64,000 bases of DNA from assembly GCA_965230015.1 (NCBI GenBank), contig CBDDKF010000001.1:62001-126000 (forward strand), given 5' to 3'. Position 1 is the stretch's first letter, and the number at the start of each line of letters is the position of its first letter. The notes under the pieces were generated by a model that did not search any database, was not told the origin of the DNA, and was given only the letters and a program-made list of their open reading frames with translations. Origin of the DNA: JABSQH01 sp965230015 (lineage in GTDB: Bacteria; Actinomycetota; Acidimicrobiia; Acidimicrobiales; Ilumatobacteraceae). The translations under genes and the position numbers were made by a program. Below are positions 8,238 to 17,647 of this stretch, piece by piece.

Positions 8238-11200
8238 CCGATAACCGCGCGAACCACGCCGCAACCCGGTCGCCGGGGGGCTCTCGGAGCCAGCCCAGTG
8301 CGGCCGACGCCATCCGCGCGCTCGCCGCAGAGCGCATCGTCATGCTCGACGGCGCGATGGGCACCGAGATCCAACGGCTCGGGTTGAGCGATGCCGATCT
8401 CCGCGGTGAGCGCTTTGCCGATCACGCGCGCGACCTGTCCGGCAACAACGAGTTGCTCGTGCTCACCCAGCCCGACGCCATGCGCGACATCCATGTCCGC
8501 AACTGCGATGCCGGCGCCGACATCATCGAGACCAACACCTTCTCGGCCACGCGCATCGCGCAGGCCGACTACGGCACCACCGAACTCGTCCGCGAGCTGA
8601 ACGTCGCGGCGGCGCAGTTGGCCCGCGAGGCGATCGACGACGCGCACGGCCGCGACGGACGTCGGCGGTTCGTCGCCGGAGCCGTCGGCCCGACCAACGT
8701 CACCTTGTCGATCTCGCCACGCGTCGAGGACCCGGGGTACCGGGCGGTGTCGTTCGCCGAACTAGCCGATGCATATCAGGAGCAGATCGAAGCGCTCGCC
8801 GAAGGCGGCGTCGACCTGCTGTTGATCGAAACCATCTTCGACACGCTGAATGCCAAGGCGGCGATCGTCGCCGCACGACGGGCAATGCGGCGGCTCGACG
8901 TGCACTTGCCGCTGATGATCTCGGGAACGATCACCGATCGGTCGGGACGCACGCTGTCGGGGCAGACGCCCACGGCGTTCTGGCACTCGATCCGCCACGC
9001 CGAGCCACTGACCGTCGGCCTCAACTGTGCGCTCGGCGCAGCCGAGATGCGGCCGCACATCGCGGAGATCGCGGCGATCGCCGACACCCTCGTGTGTGCC
9101 TATCCCAACGCGGGACTGCCCAACGAGCTCGGTGGATACGACGAGACCCCGGCGACCACGTCGAGCATCCTCGGTGAGTTCGCCGAGGCCGGATTGCTGA
9201 ACGTCGTCGGCGGGTGCTGCGGTACAACCACCGCGCACATCGCCGCCATCGCCGACGCAGTCGCCACCCTGCCGCCGCGTGTGGTGCCCACGCGCCCGCC
9301 GCGCCTGGAGTTGAGCGGGCTCGAGCCGTTTGCGCTCACCGACGACATCCCCTTCGTCAACGTCGGCGAGCGCACCAACATCACCGGATCGGCGCGCTTT
9401 CGTCGCTTGATCAAAGAGGGCGACTACCCGACGGCACTCGACGTTGCCCGGCAACAGGTCGACAACGGCGCGCAAGTGATCGACGTCAACATGGACGACG
9501 GCCTGATCGACGGGGTCGAGGCCATGGCCCGATTCTGCAACCTGATCGCCTCCGAGCCCGACATCGCCCGCGTGCCGATGATGATCGACTCGTCGAAGTT
9601 CGAGGTGATCGAAGCCGGGCTGCAGTGCGTGCAGGGCAAGTCGATCGTCAACTCGATCTCGCTCAAAGAAGGCGAAGCGGCGTTTCGCGAGCAGGCGCAG
9701 ACCTGTCTCGACTACGGCGCCGCAGTGATCGTCATGGCCTTCGACGAGCAGGGCCAGGCCGACACGGCCGATCGGAAGGTGGAAATCGCCGCTCGTGCGT
9801 ACCGGTTGTTGGTCGACGACATCGGGTTCCCAGCCGACGACGTCATCATCGATCCCAACATCTTCGCCGTCGCCACCGGTATCGAAGAGCACGACCGGTA
9901 CGGCCTCGACTTCATCGAGGCCACGCAGCGGATCACCGACGAACTCCCGCACGTCAACGTGTCGGGCGGGGTGTCGAACCTCTCGTTCTCGTTCCGCGGC
10001 AACGACGCAGTGCGCGAGGCGATGCACTCGGTGTTCCTGCTGCACACCATTCGCGCCGGGATGCGGCTCGGCATCGTCAACGCCGGCCAACTCGCGGTGT
10101 ACGAGCAGATCGACCCCGAGCTCCGTGAGTTGTGTGAAGACGTGGTGCTCGCCCGCCGACCCGACGCCACCGAGCGGCTCCTCGAAGCGGCCACGCGGTT
10201 TGCCTCAGCCGGCGGCGAGGAGGTCGACGAGGCGGCCGCCGAGTGGCGCAGCTGGCCGGTCGAGCAACGCCTCGAGCACGCGCTCGTCAACGGCATCACC
10301 GCACACATCGACGACGACGTCGAGGAAGCGCGCGTCGCCGCCGGCCGCGCCGTCGAGGTGATCGAGGGCTCGCTGATGACCGGCATGAACGTGGTCGGCG
10401 ACCTGTTCGGTGCCGGCAAGATGTTCCTCCCGCAGGTGGTCAAGTCGGCGAGGGTGATGAAGCAGGCCGTGGCCTACCTCACGCCGTACATCGAGGCCGA
10501 AGGTTCCGAAGACGAAGCCGCAGCGACCAGCGCCGGACGCGTGCTGATGGCCACGGTGAAGGGCGATGTCCACGACATCGGCAAGAACATCGTTGGTGTG
10601 GTGCTCGGGTGCGCCAATTACGAGGTGATCGACCTCGGCGTGATGGTTCCGGCGCAACAGATTCTCGACACCGCCGTCGAACGCGACGTCGATGTGGTCG
10701 GACTGTCGGGGCTGATCACACCCTCGCTCGACGAGATGGTCAACGTGGCCAGCGAGATGGAGCGACGGGGGCTCGACTACCCGCTGCTGATCGGTGGCGC
10801 CACCACCAGCCGGTTGCACACCGCGTTGAAGATCGACCCTGCCTACCACGGGCCCGTCGTGCACGTGGCCGACGCCAGTCGCGCCTCGACAGTGATCTCC
10901 AGCCTGCTCTCCGACGAGGCGCGGTCGCCGTTCATGGCCGACATCGCCGCCGACTACGCCCGCGTCACCGCACGCCACGCCGAGGCCAGCGTGGAACGCG
11001 AGCGCATCTCGCTCGACGCGGCCCGCCGTAACCGGCTGCGCGCCCGTTTCGACGACAGCACGGTGTTCGCTCCGACGTACACCGGGACCCGAGTGGTCCG
11101 CGACATCGACGTGGCCTCGCTCGTCGACGTGATCGACTGGACGCCGTTCTTCCGTACCTGGGGCATCCGCTCGAAGTACCCCGAAGTGCTCGAGGATCCC

Positions 11201-11974
11201 GAGTTCGCCGAAGCTGCGCAGTCGTTGTTCGACGATGCTCAGCGAATGCTCGAACGGATCGTCCACGAGCACTGGTTGCATCCGGCCGCCGTGGTTGGGT
11301 TCTGGCCGGCCAACGCCGAAGACGACGACGAGATCGCCGTGTACAGCGACGACACCCGCCGAGCCGTGCGCGCCCGGTTCGAAGGCATCCGGCAACAGGC
11401 GGCCCGCCGCGACAACAAGCCGAACCTGTGCCTTTCCGATTTCGTTGCACCGCGCGGGATCGACGACTACATCGGCGGGTTCGTGGTGACCGTCGGTGCA
11501 GAAGAGATCGCCCTCGCCGAGCGGTTCGAGGCGGCCAACGACGACTACAGCTCGATCATGCTCAAGTCGCTCGCCGACCGGCTCGCCGAGGCGCTCGCCG
11601 AGCGGATGCACCAGCGGGTGCGTACCGAGTTGTGGGGGTACGCCCCCGACGAGCGACTCGACCCTGCGGCGCTCCTCAACGAGCGCTTTCAAGGCATCCG
11701 TCCAGCACCGGGGTATCCGTGCCAGCCGGACCACTCCGAGAAGGAGACCTTGTTCGAGTTGCTCGATGCCGAGGCGGCGATCGGTGTGCGGCTCACCGAG
11801 TCGTACGCGATGTGGCCGGGCTCGTCGGTGTCGGGCCTGTACTTCGCTCACCCCGAGGCCAAGTACTTCGGTGTCGGCAAGATTCAGCGCGACCAGCTCG
11901 AGGCCTATGCCAAGCGCAAGGACTGGAGCATCGACGAAGCCGAGCAGCTGCTGGCCCCGATCTTCGACGGCTGA
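8234..11974 (+). CDS. metH: Cobalamin-dependent methionine synthase
   Basis: This 1,246-residue protein has the full MetH layout. The N-terminal homocysteine module has zinc ligands Cys265 (GLNCALG) and Cys328/Cys329 (GGCCGTT). The pterin-binding module (about 375-640) has FVNVGERTNITGSARFR and ALDVARQQVDNGAQVIDVNM. The cap follows, then the B12 domain with GDVHDIGKN, in which His780 is the expected lower axial cobalt ligand. The C-terminal activation domain (about 930-1246) contains RPAPGYPC for SAM-dependent reactivation. It transfers the methyl group of 5-methyltetrahydrofolate to homocysteine in the cytosol. The start overlaps the ArsR-methyltransferase stop, implying coupled translation and SAM-cycle control. 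It is slightly longer than the E. coli enzyme, by a disordered N-terminus of about 25 residues. Confidence 0.97.
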   Translation: MTDNRANHAATRSPGGSRSQPSAADAIRALAAERIVMLDGAMGTEIQRLGLSDADLRGERFADHARDLSGNNELLVLTQPDAMRDIHVRNCDAGADIIETNTFSATRIAQADYGTTELVRELNVAAAQLAREAIDDAHGRDGRRRFVAGAVGPTNVTLSISPRVEDPGYRAVSFAELADAYQEQIEALAEGGVDLLLIETIFDTLNAKAAIVAARRAMRRLDVHLPLMISGTITDRSGRTLSGQTPTAFWHSIRHAEPLTVGLNCALGAAEMRPHIAEIAAIADTLVCAYPNAGLPNELGGYDETPATTSSILGEFAEAGLLNVVGGCCGTTTAHIAAIADAVATLPPRVVPTRPPRLELSGLEPFALTDDIPFVNVGERTNITGSARFRRLIKEGDYPTALDVARQQVDNGAQVIDVNMDDGLIDGVEAMARFCNLIASEPDIARVPMMIDSSKFEVIEAGLQCVQGKSIVNSISLKEGEAAFREQAQTCLDYGAAVIVMAFDEQGQADTADRKVEIAARAYRLLVDDIGFPADDVIIDPNIFAVATGIEEHDRYGLDFIEATQRITDELPHVNVSGGVSNLSFSFRGNDAVREAMHSVFLLHTIRAGMRLGIVNAGQLAVYEQIDPELRELCEDVVLARRPDATERLLEAATRFASAGGEEVDEAAAEWRSWPVEQRLEHALVNGITAHIDDDVEEARVAAGRAVEVIEGSLMTGMNVVGDLFGAGKMFLPQVVKSARVMKQAVAYLTPYIEAEGSEDEAAATSAGRVLMATVKGDVHDIGKNIVGVVLGCANYEVIDLGVMVPAQQILDTAVERDVDVVGLSGLITPSLDEMVNVASEMERRGLDYPLLIGGATTSRLHTALKIDPAYHGPVVHVADASRASTVISSLLSDEARSPFMADIAADYARVTARHAEASVERERISLDAARRNRLRARFDDSTVFAPTYTGTRVVRDIDVASLVDVIDWTPFFRTWGIRSKYPEVLEDPEFAEAAQSLFDDAQRMLERIVHEHWLHPAAVVGFWPANAEDDDEIAVYSDDTRRAVRARFEGIRQQAARRDNKPNLCLSDFVAPRGIDDYIGGFVVTVGAEEIALAERFEAANDDYSSIMLKSLADRLAEALAERMHQRVRTELWGYAPDERLDPAALLNERFQGIRPAPGYPCQPDHSEKETLFELLDAEAAIGVRLTESYAMWPGSSVSGLYFAHPEAKYFGVGKIQRDQLEAYAKRKDWSIDEAEQLLAPIFDG

Positions 11975-12002
11975 CCGCCGCCCAGCGACGTACCGTTCGC
12001 CG

Positions 12003-13202
12003 CTACTGCGATGTCGGCGACGTCACTCTGACCGGATCTGCTGCGCGCGGTTCGTACGGCCCGAAGCGGAAGAGGGCGACGAGTCCGAGACTCAACGCGG
12101 CGCCGACGAACAGCACCGCGGTGGTCGACGCGGTGGTGAGCACGAGCGCCGCGCCGAGCGGGCCGACGGTCTGGCCGAGGCGCGCCGCTCCCACCGACAC
12201 CGAGATGATCGCCGCACGGTGCTCGGCCGGCGCCAGCTCGGTGATGCGATCCTGCACACCGGGAATCAGCACCCCTTCACCTGCGCCGTAGACGAGTCCG
12301 CCGATCACGAGGACGAGTGCCGTTGTTGCCGCGCCGACCAAGGCGAACCCCGCGGCGAAGAGCAGCGCGCACACGACGAACAGGGCGCGTCCGCCGAACC
12401 GGGCGCGCAGACGGCCGAGGTTGAACGCCACGATCGTCGATGACACGGCCGGCAATGCGAGGAACACGCCGCGCACCCCGGCGTCGTAGCCGAACTGCTC
12501 TTCCAGGTGCAGCGGTAGCGCAGAGAGATAGACCCCGAAGATCAACACGAACGCGGCCGCGCCGCCGGCGAGCATCACCATGATCTCGGGACGGCGAGCG
12601 ACCGTCCCGACGCCAGCGAGCTGTTGGCGGATGGTTCGTGAGCGATCTGGTGCCCGCGGTTCCAGCACCTTCATCGCCAGCAGCGCGGTGGCCAGCGCCA
12701 CGCCGTAGGGGGCCAGTGCGGCTCGCCACCCGGCGAGCTGGGTGAGCACGCCACCGAGGAGCGGGAAGACCGCGATGCACACGGTGAGGAACGCCGCGTT
12801 GCGGCCGATGACGCGCGTCCGATCGGCGCCCGACCAGTGGTCGCCGATCAACACCACAGCGAGGTTGATGAGTCCCGCACCGCCGAGGCCCATCCCCAGC
12901 CGCGCCGCGATCAACGCGGGGAAGGTTGGGGCGAGTACCGCGGCGATGCCGAAGCCGCCGAAGGCCAACAAACACGGCACCAGCACTCGTCGGCGCCCGT
13001 ATCGGTCGGCGAGTACGCCGACGATCGGCGCGATCACGACGCCGGGGAGCGATGCCGATGCGATCAACACGCCGGCACCGCTGTCGCCGACCCCGAACTC
13101 GTCGAGAATGTCGGGGATCGCCGGCGACAACAGCGTGTTGGCCATGATCCCCGTCGCTGTGATGGCCAACACCAACCCGATGATCGGCCGGCGATCGGTC
13201 AC
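12003..13202 (-). CDS. Major facilitator superfamily transporter
   Basis: This 399-residue protein from a GTG has about twelve hydrophobic segments. The N-terminal half carries the MFS signature GVLADRYGRRRVLVPCLLAF between helices 2 and 3, and the second half has the related LGRLRARFGGRALFVVCALL. The early sequence SPAIPDILDEFGVGDSGAGVLIASASLPG is typical of drug/metabolite antiporters of the DHA1 type. The substrate cannot be read from sequence. It is convergent with metH (28 bp apart) and divergent from the ATPase regulator gene at 13309, so that regulator may control it (inference). Confidence 0.85.
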   Translation of the reverse strand: MTDRRPIIGLVLAITATGIMANTLLSPAIPDILDEFGVGDSGAGVLIASASLPGVVIAPIVGVLADRYGRRRVLVPCLLAFGGFGIAAVLAPTFPALIAARLGMGLGGAGLINLAVVLIGDHWSGADRTRVIGRNAAFLTVCIAVFPLLGGVLTQLAGWRAALAPYGVALATALLAMKVLEPRAPDRSRTIRQQLAGVGTVARRPEIMVMLAGGAAAFVLIFGVYLSALPLHLEEQFGYDAGVRGVFLALPAVSSTIVAFNLGRLRARFGGRALFVVCALLFAAGFALVGAATTALVLVIGGLVYGAGEGVLIPGVQDRITELAPAEHRAAIISVSVGAARLGQTVGPLGAALVLTTASTTAVLFVGAALSLGLVALFRFGPYEPRAADPVRVTSPTSQ

Positions 13203-13308
13203 CGACGCACACTACGCGTCCGGGCCGCGGTTCGATGCCTGGTGTCGAACGTGCGGCCGAATCCGAGCCGGCCGCGAGCGGTAGTGTTCGCCCATCGGAG
13301 AGGAAGCC

Positions 13309-15737
13309 ACGTCGCAGGCGCTCATCGGTAGGGCGGACGAACAGCAACAGCTGCGCGACTTGCTCGGCGAGTACGCACTCGTCACCCTCTTCGGTCCCGG
13401 CGGCGTCGGTAAAACGACGCTGGCGATGCAACTGGCCAGCGCCGTTTCCGACGACTACGAAGACGGGGTCGTCGTCGTCGAACTCAGCGGCCTCAGCGAC
13501 GACGACGACGTGGTGGGCAGCGTTGCGCGCCAACTCGGCGCCACGTCGCTGGAAGGGTTCCGGTTGCGGGCCGCCGACGAGGACCTCCTCGTCGTGCTCG
13601 ACAACTGTGAGTCGGCGCCCATTGCGAGCCGCACGATCGCCACCGATCTCGTGGCCAGCGGCGTCACGGTCGTCGCCACGAGCCGATCGCCGCTGCACGT
13701 GATGGGTGAACGTGTCGTCCCCATCCGACCGCTCGCAACCCCGGACGACGATCGCGAACCGGACGCCTCGATCACCCCCGCCGAACACCTCTTTCTCGTT
13801 CGAGCTGCCGAGGCGGGGTCCACGTGGGAGCACAGCGCGGCAAATCTCGCGGCGGTCCGCCGCGTGGTGCGACAACTCAGCGGTCTGCCGCTGGCGATCG
13901 AACTGGCCGCTGCCAGGTCACGTGTGCTCGCTCCGGCCGAGCTCGTCGAGTTGCTCGACCGACACCTCGACGTGCTGGTACGCCCCGGCGGATCGTCGGA
14001 CCGCCACCACAGTCTGCGGTCGGCGATCGAGTCCAGTTACGAGCCGCTGAGCGAGGAACAACGGCACGTTCTCCGCTTCTTGTCGTTCATGTCGACCTCG
14101 TTCGACCTGCGTGTTGCCCATGCGGTCGCAGGGGGCGAGCGGGAGCAATTCGAAACACTCGAACTCATCTCCGATCTGGTCGATGCCTCGCTGGTCGATG
14201 TCCGCGAGACGCCCGCAGGACGAACCGAATACGTCCTGCTCGACTCGATTCGCGCCTACGGACGCGAACAACTCAGCCCCGACGAATGGAGCGACGCCGG
14301 CACGCGCTACGCCGACGCCATCACCGAACTTGCTGGTGAGACCGTTGCTGCCGCACTCGTGGCCTTCTCGCCGGAGGTCATGGCTGCGATTCGTGACAAC
14401 ACCAAGCATCTGATCAGCGCCATCGGGTGGTGCCTTGAAAACGACGCAACACCGGCCCGGGCGTATCAGATGTCGCTGCTCTTCTACGGGCCGAACGGGG
14501 CGACCGACGAGATCGCCGAGCTTGCCGCGCGCATCCGCTCCACCTGGGATCAAGACGCCCCGCTGCGTGCCGAGTCGTTTGCGGTGATGGGGTCGCTCAC
14601 CTACCGCGTCGGCCGCTACGCCGAAGGGGCCGAACTCGCGGCCCAGGCGGCCGCCCACCCCGATGCCACGCCGATGGCCAAGTTCATGGCCAACCGCACC
14701 CTCGGTTACGAGGCAGCGATCCGCCGCGACGTCGAGGCGGCCGCCGCCTACATCGAGACAGCCATGTCGTACGGGCCGGCATTCAGCGCGGCCTTCGACC
14801 GCGAGATCCGTATCTCGCGCGCCGTCATGGAATGGAGTTCGGCCGGCAGCCGAGCAGCGGTTGAGTTGCTCGACGGCGTGATCGCCGAGGCCGCCGAGGC
14901 TGAGGAATGGGTCAACGTCGCCTGGGCGCGGACCGTGATGGGCTATCACTATCGATTGCTCGGCGACCTCGAGGCGGCGCGGCGGGTCATCACTCCCGCT
15001 GTCGAGGTCGCCGAACGGAGCGCGACCGCCTGGGCGCAGTTCACCGCGTACCGCTCGCTCGCGCTGCAGTCCGCGCTCGACAGCAGCTGGGAGGTCGCCA
15101 GCGAACACTTCCGCCGGGCCCTCGACACGGCGGCCCATATCGGCGATGTCGACTCGACGACGATCGTGCTCCGCTCGGCAGCGGGAGCGGCTGCCCACCT
15201 CGGCGAGGCCGACGTCGCTGCAGAACTCTCCCGGATCACGCCTCCCGGCCGTGGTGTCGCCGTGCCGCCGTCGCCCTTCGAAGCGGAGGAACGGGCGCTA
15301 CGCGATCAGTACGCGGTGGCCGAGGGGTGCCGATCGAGGTATTGGTCCGGCGCGCCCGTGAGCTGCTCTCGGGCGACCCTGCACCGGCGAGCACCGAGTC
15401 CGCGAGCGTCCACGAGCCGGCCGCGATCGTCACCTTCGGCGACTACGAACTCGACACCGCGATGTGCGAGTTGCGCTGCGCAGGTGAGCGCGTCCCGATC
15501 GAACCGCAGGTGTACGACGTGTTGCTCCACCTCATCGAACGGCGCGGCAGGGTCGTGACCAAGAACGAACTGCTCGACGAGATCTGGGGTGACCGCTTCG
15601 TCTCGGAGAGTGCGCTGACGTCGCGCATCAAAGCGGCTCGACGGGCGATCGGCGACAACGGCAAGGACCAGCGATCGATCCGTACGATTCACGGCCGGGG
15701 CTTCACGTTCGTCGCTGACGTCGACGCGGCTGGCTAG
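13309..15737 (+). CDS. NB-ARC/AfsR-like ATPase with TPR-like region and C-terminal winged helix, apparent frameshift near 15325
   Basis: Frame 1 encodes a conserved N-terminus (LIGRADEQQQLRDL), a Walker A (GPGGVGKTT, about residue 29), a Walker B-like LVVLDNCES, LSGLPLAIELAAARS and an all-helical repeat region up to QYAVAEG near 15324. Meaningful coding then moves to another frame, VPIEVLVRRARELLSGD, and ends with an OmpR-type winged helix (PIEPQVYDVLLHLIERRGRV, KNELLDEIWGDRF, IRTIHGRGFTFVADV). If unshifted, frame 1 ends at 15558 in Arg/Ser-rich nonsense. The switch lies at a GGGG run; one missing G would restore a single protein of about 809 residues. Alternatively a separate winged-helix gene starts at GTG 15327. 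No ATG/GTG/TTG precedes the conserved N-terminus: an ACG at 13309 follows GGAGAGG, and a TTG at 13360 is the first ordinary start. The likely role is a STAND-type transcription regulator. Confidence 0.65.
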
Positions 15738-15878
15738 TGGACCCGGGCCGTTCGACGACGCGGGCGTTCGTCGATCTGGCCTACTGATCGCTGATTCCGT
15801 GAATCAACGGTGGTCGGAGGCGTACCGTGGGCGGTGGCTGTCACGATCGACCGTCGACGTCGGCCAGGAGGGGACAGG

Positions 15879-16619
15879 ATGAACGAACAAGCCCGAATCG
15901 GGATCGTCGAGGCCATTGGCACTGCAGTGCTGGTGATCGGCGGACCCGGCACCGCGATCTTCGCCACCGGCAGCTTCAACGAGGGCCTCAGCGTCGGCAT
16001 CCTCGGCGTCTCGCTGGCGTTCGGCCTGAGCCTGTTGTGTATGGCCTATCTCATCGGCCGCATCACCGGCTGCCACATCAACCCGGCGGTCACGCTCGGC
16101 ATGATCGTCACGGGCAAACTCGAAGCGGCGAAGTCGGCGCCCTACTTCGTCGGTCAGGTGATCGGTGGCATCGTCGGCGCGGCGATCATCTTCGTCACCC
16201 TCGCTGGGACCGACGGCTACCTCGACATCGCCCAGAGCGCCGGGTTCGCCTCGAACGGCTACGGCGAACACAGTCCAGGCGGCTTCGACCTGTTGTCGGT
16301 GGCGATCTTGGAGATCGTGATCACGGCGGTGTTCGTGCTCATCGTGTTGGGCACGACCGACGAGGACGGCGTGCCGAAGGGGTTCGGGCCGATCGCTGCG
16401 GGCCTGGGGCTCACGCTGGTCCACCTCATCTCGATCCCGGTGTCGAACACCTCAGTCAATCCCGCCCGGTCGATCGCCACGGCAGTGTTCCAAGGCGACT
16501 GGGCGCTCGGCCAGGTGTGGGCCTTCATCGTGTTCCCGCTCGTGGGTGCAGCGGTTGCCGGCGGCCTGTGGATCGTGCTCGGCCCGCAGCCTGGTCAGGC
16601 CGGGACGCCCGCGGAATGA
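15879..16619 (+). CDS. MIP-family aquaporin / glycerol-water channel
   Basis: This encodes 246 residues from an ATG preceded by AGGAGGGG; longer in-frame starts lack such a site. Six membrane helices and both half-helix signatures are visible: GCHINPAVTLG (about residue 65) and TSVNPARSIATAVF (about 190). The second NPA is followed by Arg, the selectivity-filter arginine, and the short loops resemble AqpZ-type water channels more than glycerol facilitators. It is an inner-membrane protein. It stands alone between the ATPase gene and the nuo operon, with only 54 bp to nuoA, where a separate promoter is visible. The N-terminus MNEQARIGIVEAIGTAVLVIGGPG is typical of actinobacterial members. Confidence 0.9.
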   Translation: MNEQARIGIVEAIGTAVLVIGGPGTAIFATGSFNEGLSVGILGVSLAFGLSLLCMAYLIGRITGCHINPAVTLGMIVTGKLEAAKSAPYFVGQVIGGIVGAAIIFVTLAGTDGYLDIAQSAGFASNGYGEHSPGGFDLLSVAILEIVITAVFVLIVLGTTDEDGVPKGFGPIAAGLGLTLVHLISIPVSNTSVNPARSIATAVFQGDWALGQVWAFIVFPLVGAAVAGGLWIVLGPQPGQAGTPAE

Positions 16620-16632
16620 CCCTCCCGCAGCT

Positions 16633-16661
16633 TTGGGAAGCAATTCACGAGCCCTGATAAC
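16633..16661 (+). promoter_or_regulatory. Likely promoter of the nuo operon, short or absent leader
   Basis: TTGGGA (16633-16638) and GATAAC (16656-16661) are spaced by 17 bp. The expected start of transcription is about 5-7 bp before the nuoA ATG, and no Shine-Dalgarno lies between them, so nuoA is probably translated from a leaderless or nearly leaderless message. Confidence 0.45.
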
Positions 16662-16673
16662 TTCGCCCCTGCG

Positions 16674-17039
16674 ATGTCGGAGTTTCTCCGCGACTATTTG
16701 ACCGTCATCTGGTTCGGCGCGGCCGCGCTGGCGATCGGTGCGATCCTGCTGGGCGCCGCCGCGCTCGTGCGGCCGTCGAGCCCGAGCTTCGAGAAGTCGA
16801 TCGCCTACGAGTCCGGTGTCGATCCGGTGGGCATCGGCTGGTCGCAGAGTCAGATCCGCTACTACGTGTTCGCACTGCTTTTCGTGATCTTCGACGTGGA
16901 AGCCGTGTTCCTGTTTCCGTGGGCGGCGAACATCGAGCGGTACGGCACGTTCGGGCTGGTAGTGATGGTGATCTTCATCGTGCTGCTGCTCGATGGATTG
17001 GCGTATGCCTGGAAGCGAGGATTGCTGCGATGGGTCTAG
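16674..17039 (+). CDS. nuoA: NADH-quinone oxidoreductase subunit A
   Basis: This encodes 121 residues, the normal size for NuoA (ND3), a small membrane-arm subunit of respiratory complex I. Three hydrophobic helices are visible. The family signature is present between helices 1 and 2: YESGVDPVG, with the loop leading to QIRYYVFALLFVIFDVEAVF, the conserved Phe-Asp-Val-Glu helix. It is the first gene of an eleven-gene operon in the order A-B-C-D-H-I-J-K-L-M-N and overlaps nuoB by 10 bp. Confidence 0.97.
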   Translation: MSEFLRDYLTVIWFGAAALAIGAILLGAAALVRPSSPSFEKSIAYESGVDPVGIGWSQSQIRYYVFALLFVIFDVEAVFLFPWAANIERYGTFGLVVMVIFIVLLLDGLAYAWKRGLLRWV

Positions 17040-17647
17040 TCGACCGCGGCCGCATGCCGGCGCCGCTCACCAAGTTGTTCAACATGAGTCGGTCGTACTC
17101 GTTGTGGGTGTACCAGTGGGGCCTCGCCTGCTGCGCCATCGAGATGGGCGCAGCCTTCGGCTCACCGCGCTACGACGTGATGCGCCTCGGCGTGATTCCT
17201 CTCCCGGCGAGCCCTCGGCAGGCCGACTTCGTGTGCATCTCGGGCACCGTGACCGATAAGATGGCCCCGGCGATCAAGCGGCTGTGGGAGCAGATGCCCG
17301 AGCCGAAGTACTCGATCTCGATGGGCTCGTGCGCCAACTGCGGCGGCCCGTACTGGGACAGCTACTCGGTCACCAAGGGTGTCGACCAGATCATCCCGAT
17401 CGACGTGTACGTGCCCGGCTGCCCGCCGCGCCCCGAAGCGCTGCTCGAAGGTGTGGTGCTGCTGCAACAGCGCATCAAGAACGAGGACATGGCCGCCAAG
17501 TGGCGCGGCGACGAGTATCGCAACAACCGTCGGCAGTTCGAGGTCGACGATGGCGGGTACCGCACGCATGGCGTGTCGGGCGACCCGATCCCGAGCACGG
17601 TGCCGCCACGAGAGCCGATCGTGGTGGGCGGTGGCCCCATTGAGTGA
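17030..17647 (+). CDS. nuoB: NADH-quinone oxidoreductase subunit B (cluster N2)
   Basis: This encodes 205 residues from an ATG inside the end of nuoA. The four ligands of the terminal 4Fe-4S cluster N2 are all present: Cys34 and Cys35 (GLACCAIEMG), Cys101 (GSCANCGG) and Cys131 (VPGCPPRPEAL). It passes electrons to quinone at the junction of the peripheral and membrane arms. The C-terminal tail after residue 165 (RNNRRQFEVDDGGYRTHGVS) is a usual actinobacterial extension. The start is set by the overlap and by the conserved MPAPLTKLFNMSRSYSLWVY that follows. Confidence 0.97.
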   Translation: MGLVDRGRMPAPLTKLFNMSRSYSLWVYQWGLACCAIEMGAAFGSPRYDVMRLGVIPLPASPRQADFVCISGTVTDKMAPAIKRLWEQMPEPKYSISMGSCANCGGPYWDSYSVTKGVDQIIPIDVYVPGCPPRPEALLEGVVLLQQRIKNEDMAAKWRGDEYRNNRRQFEVDDGGYRTHGVSGDPIPSTVPPREPIVVGGGPIE

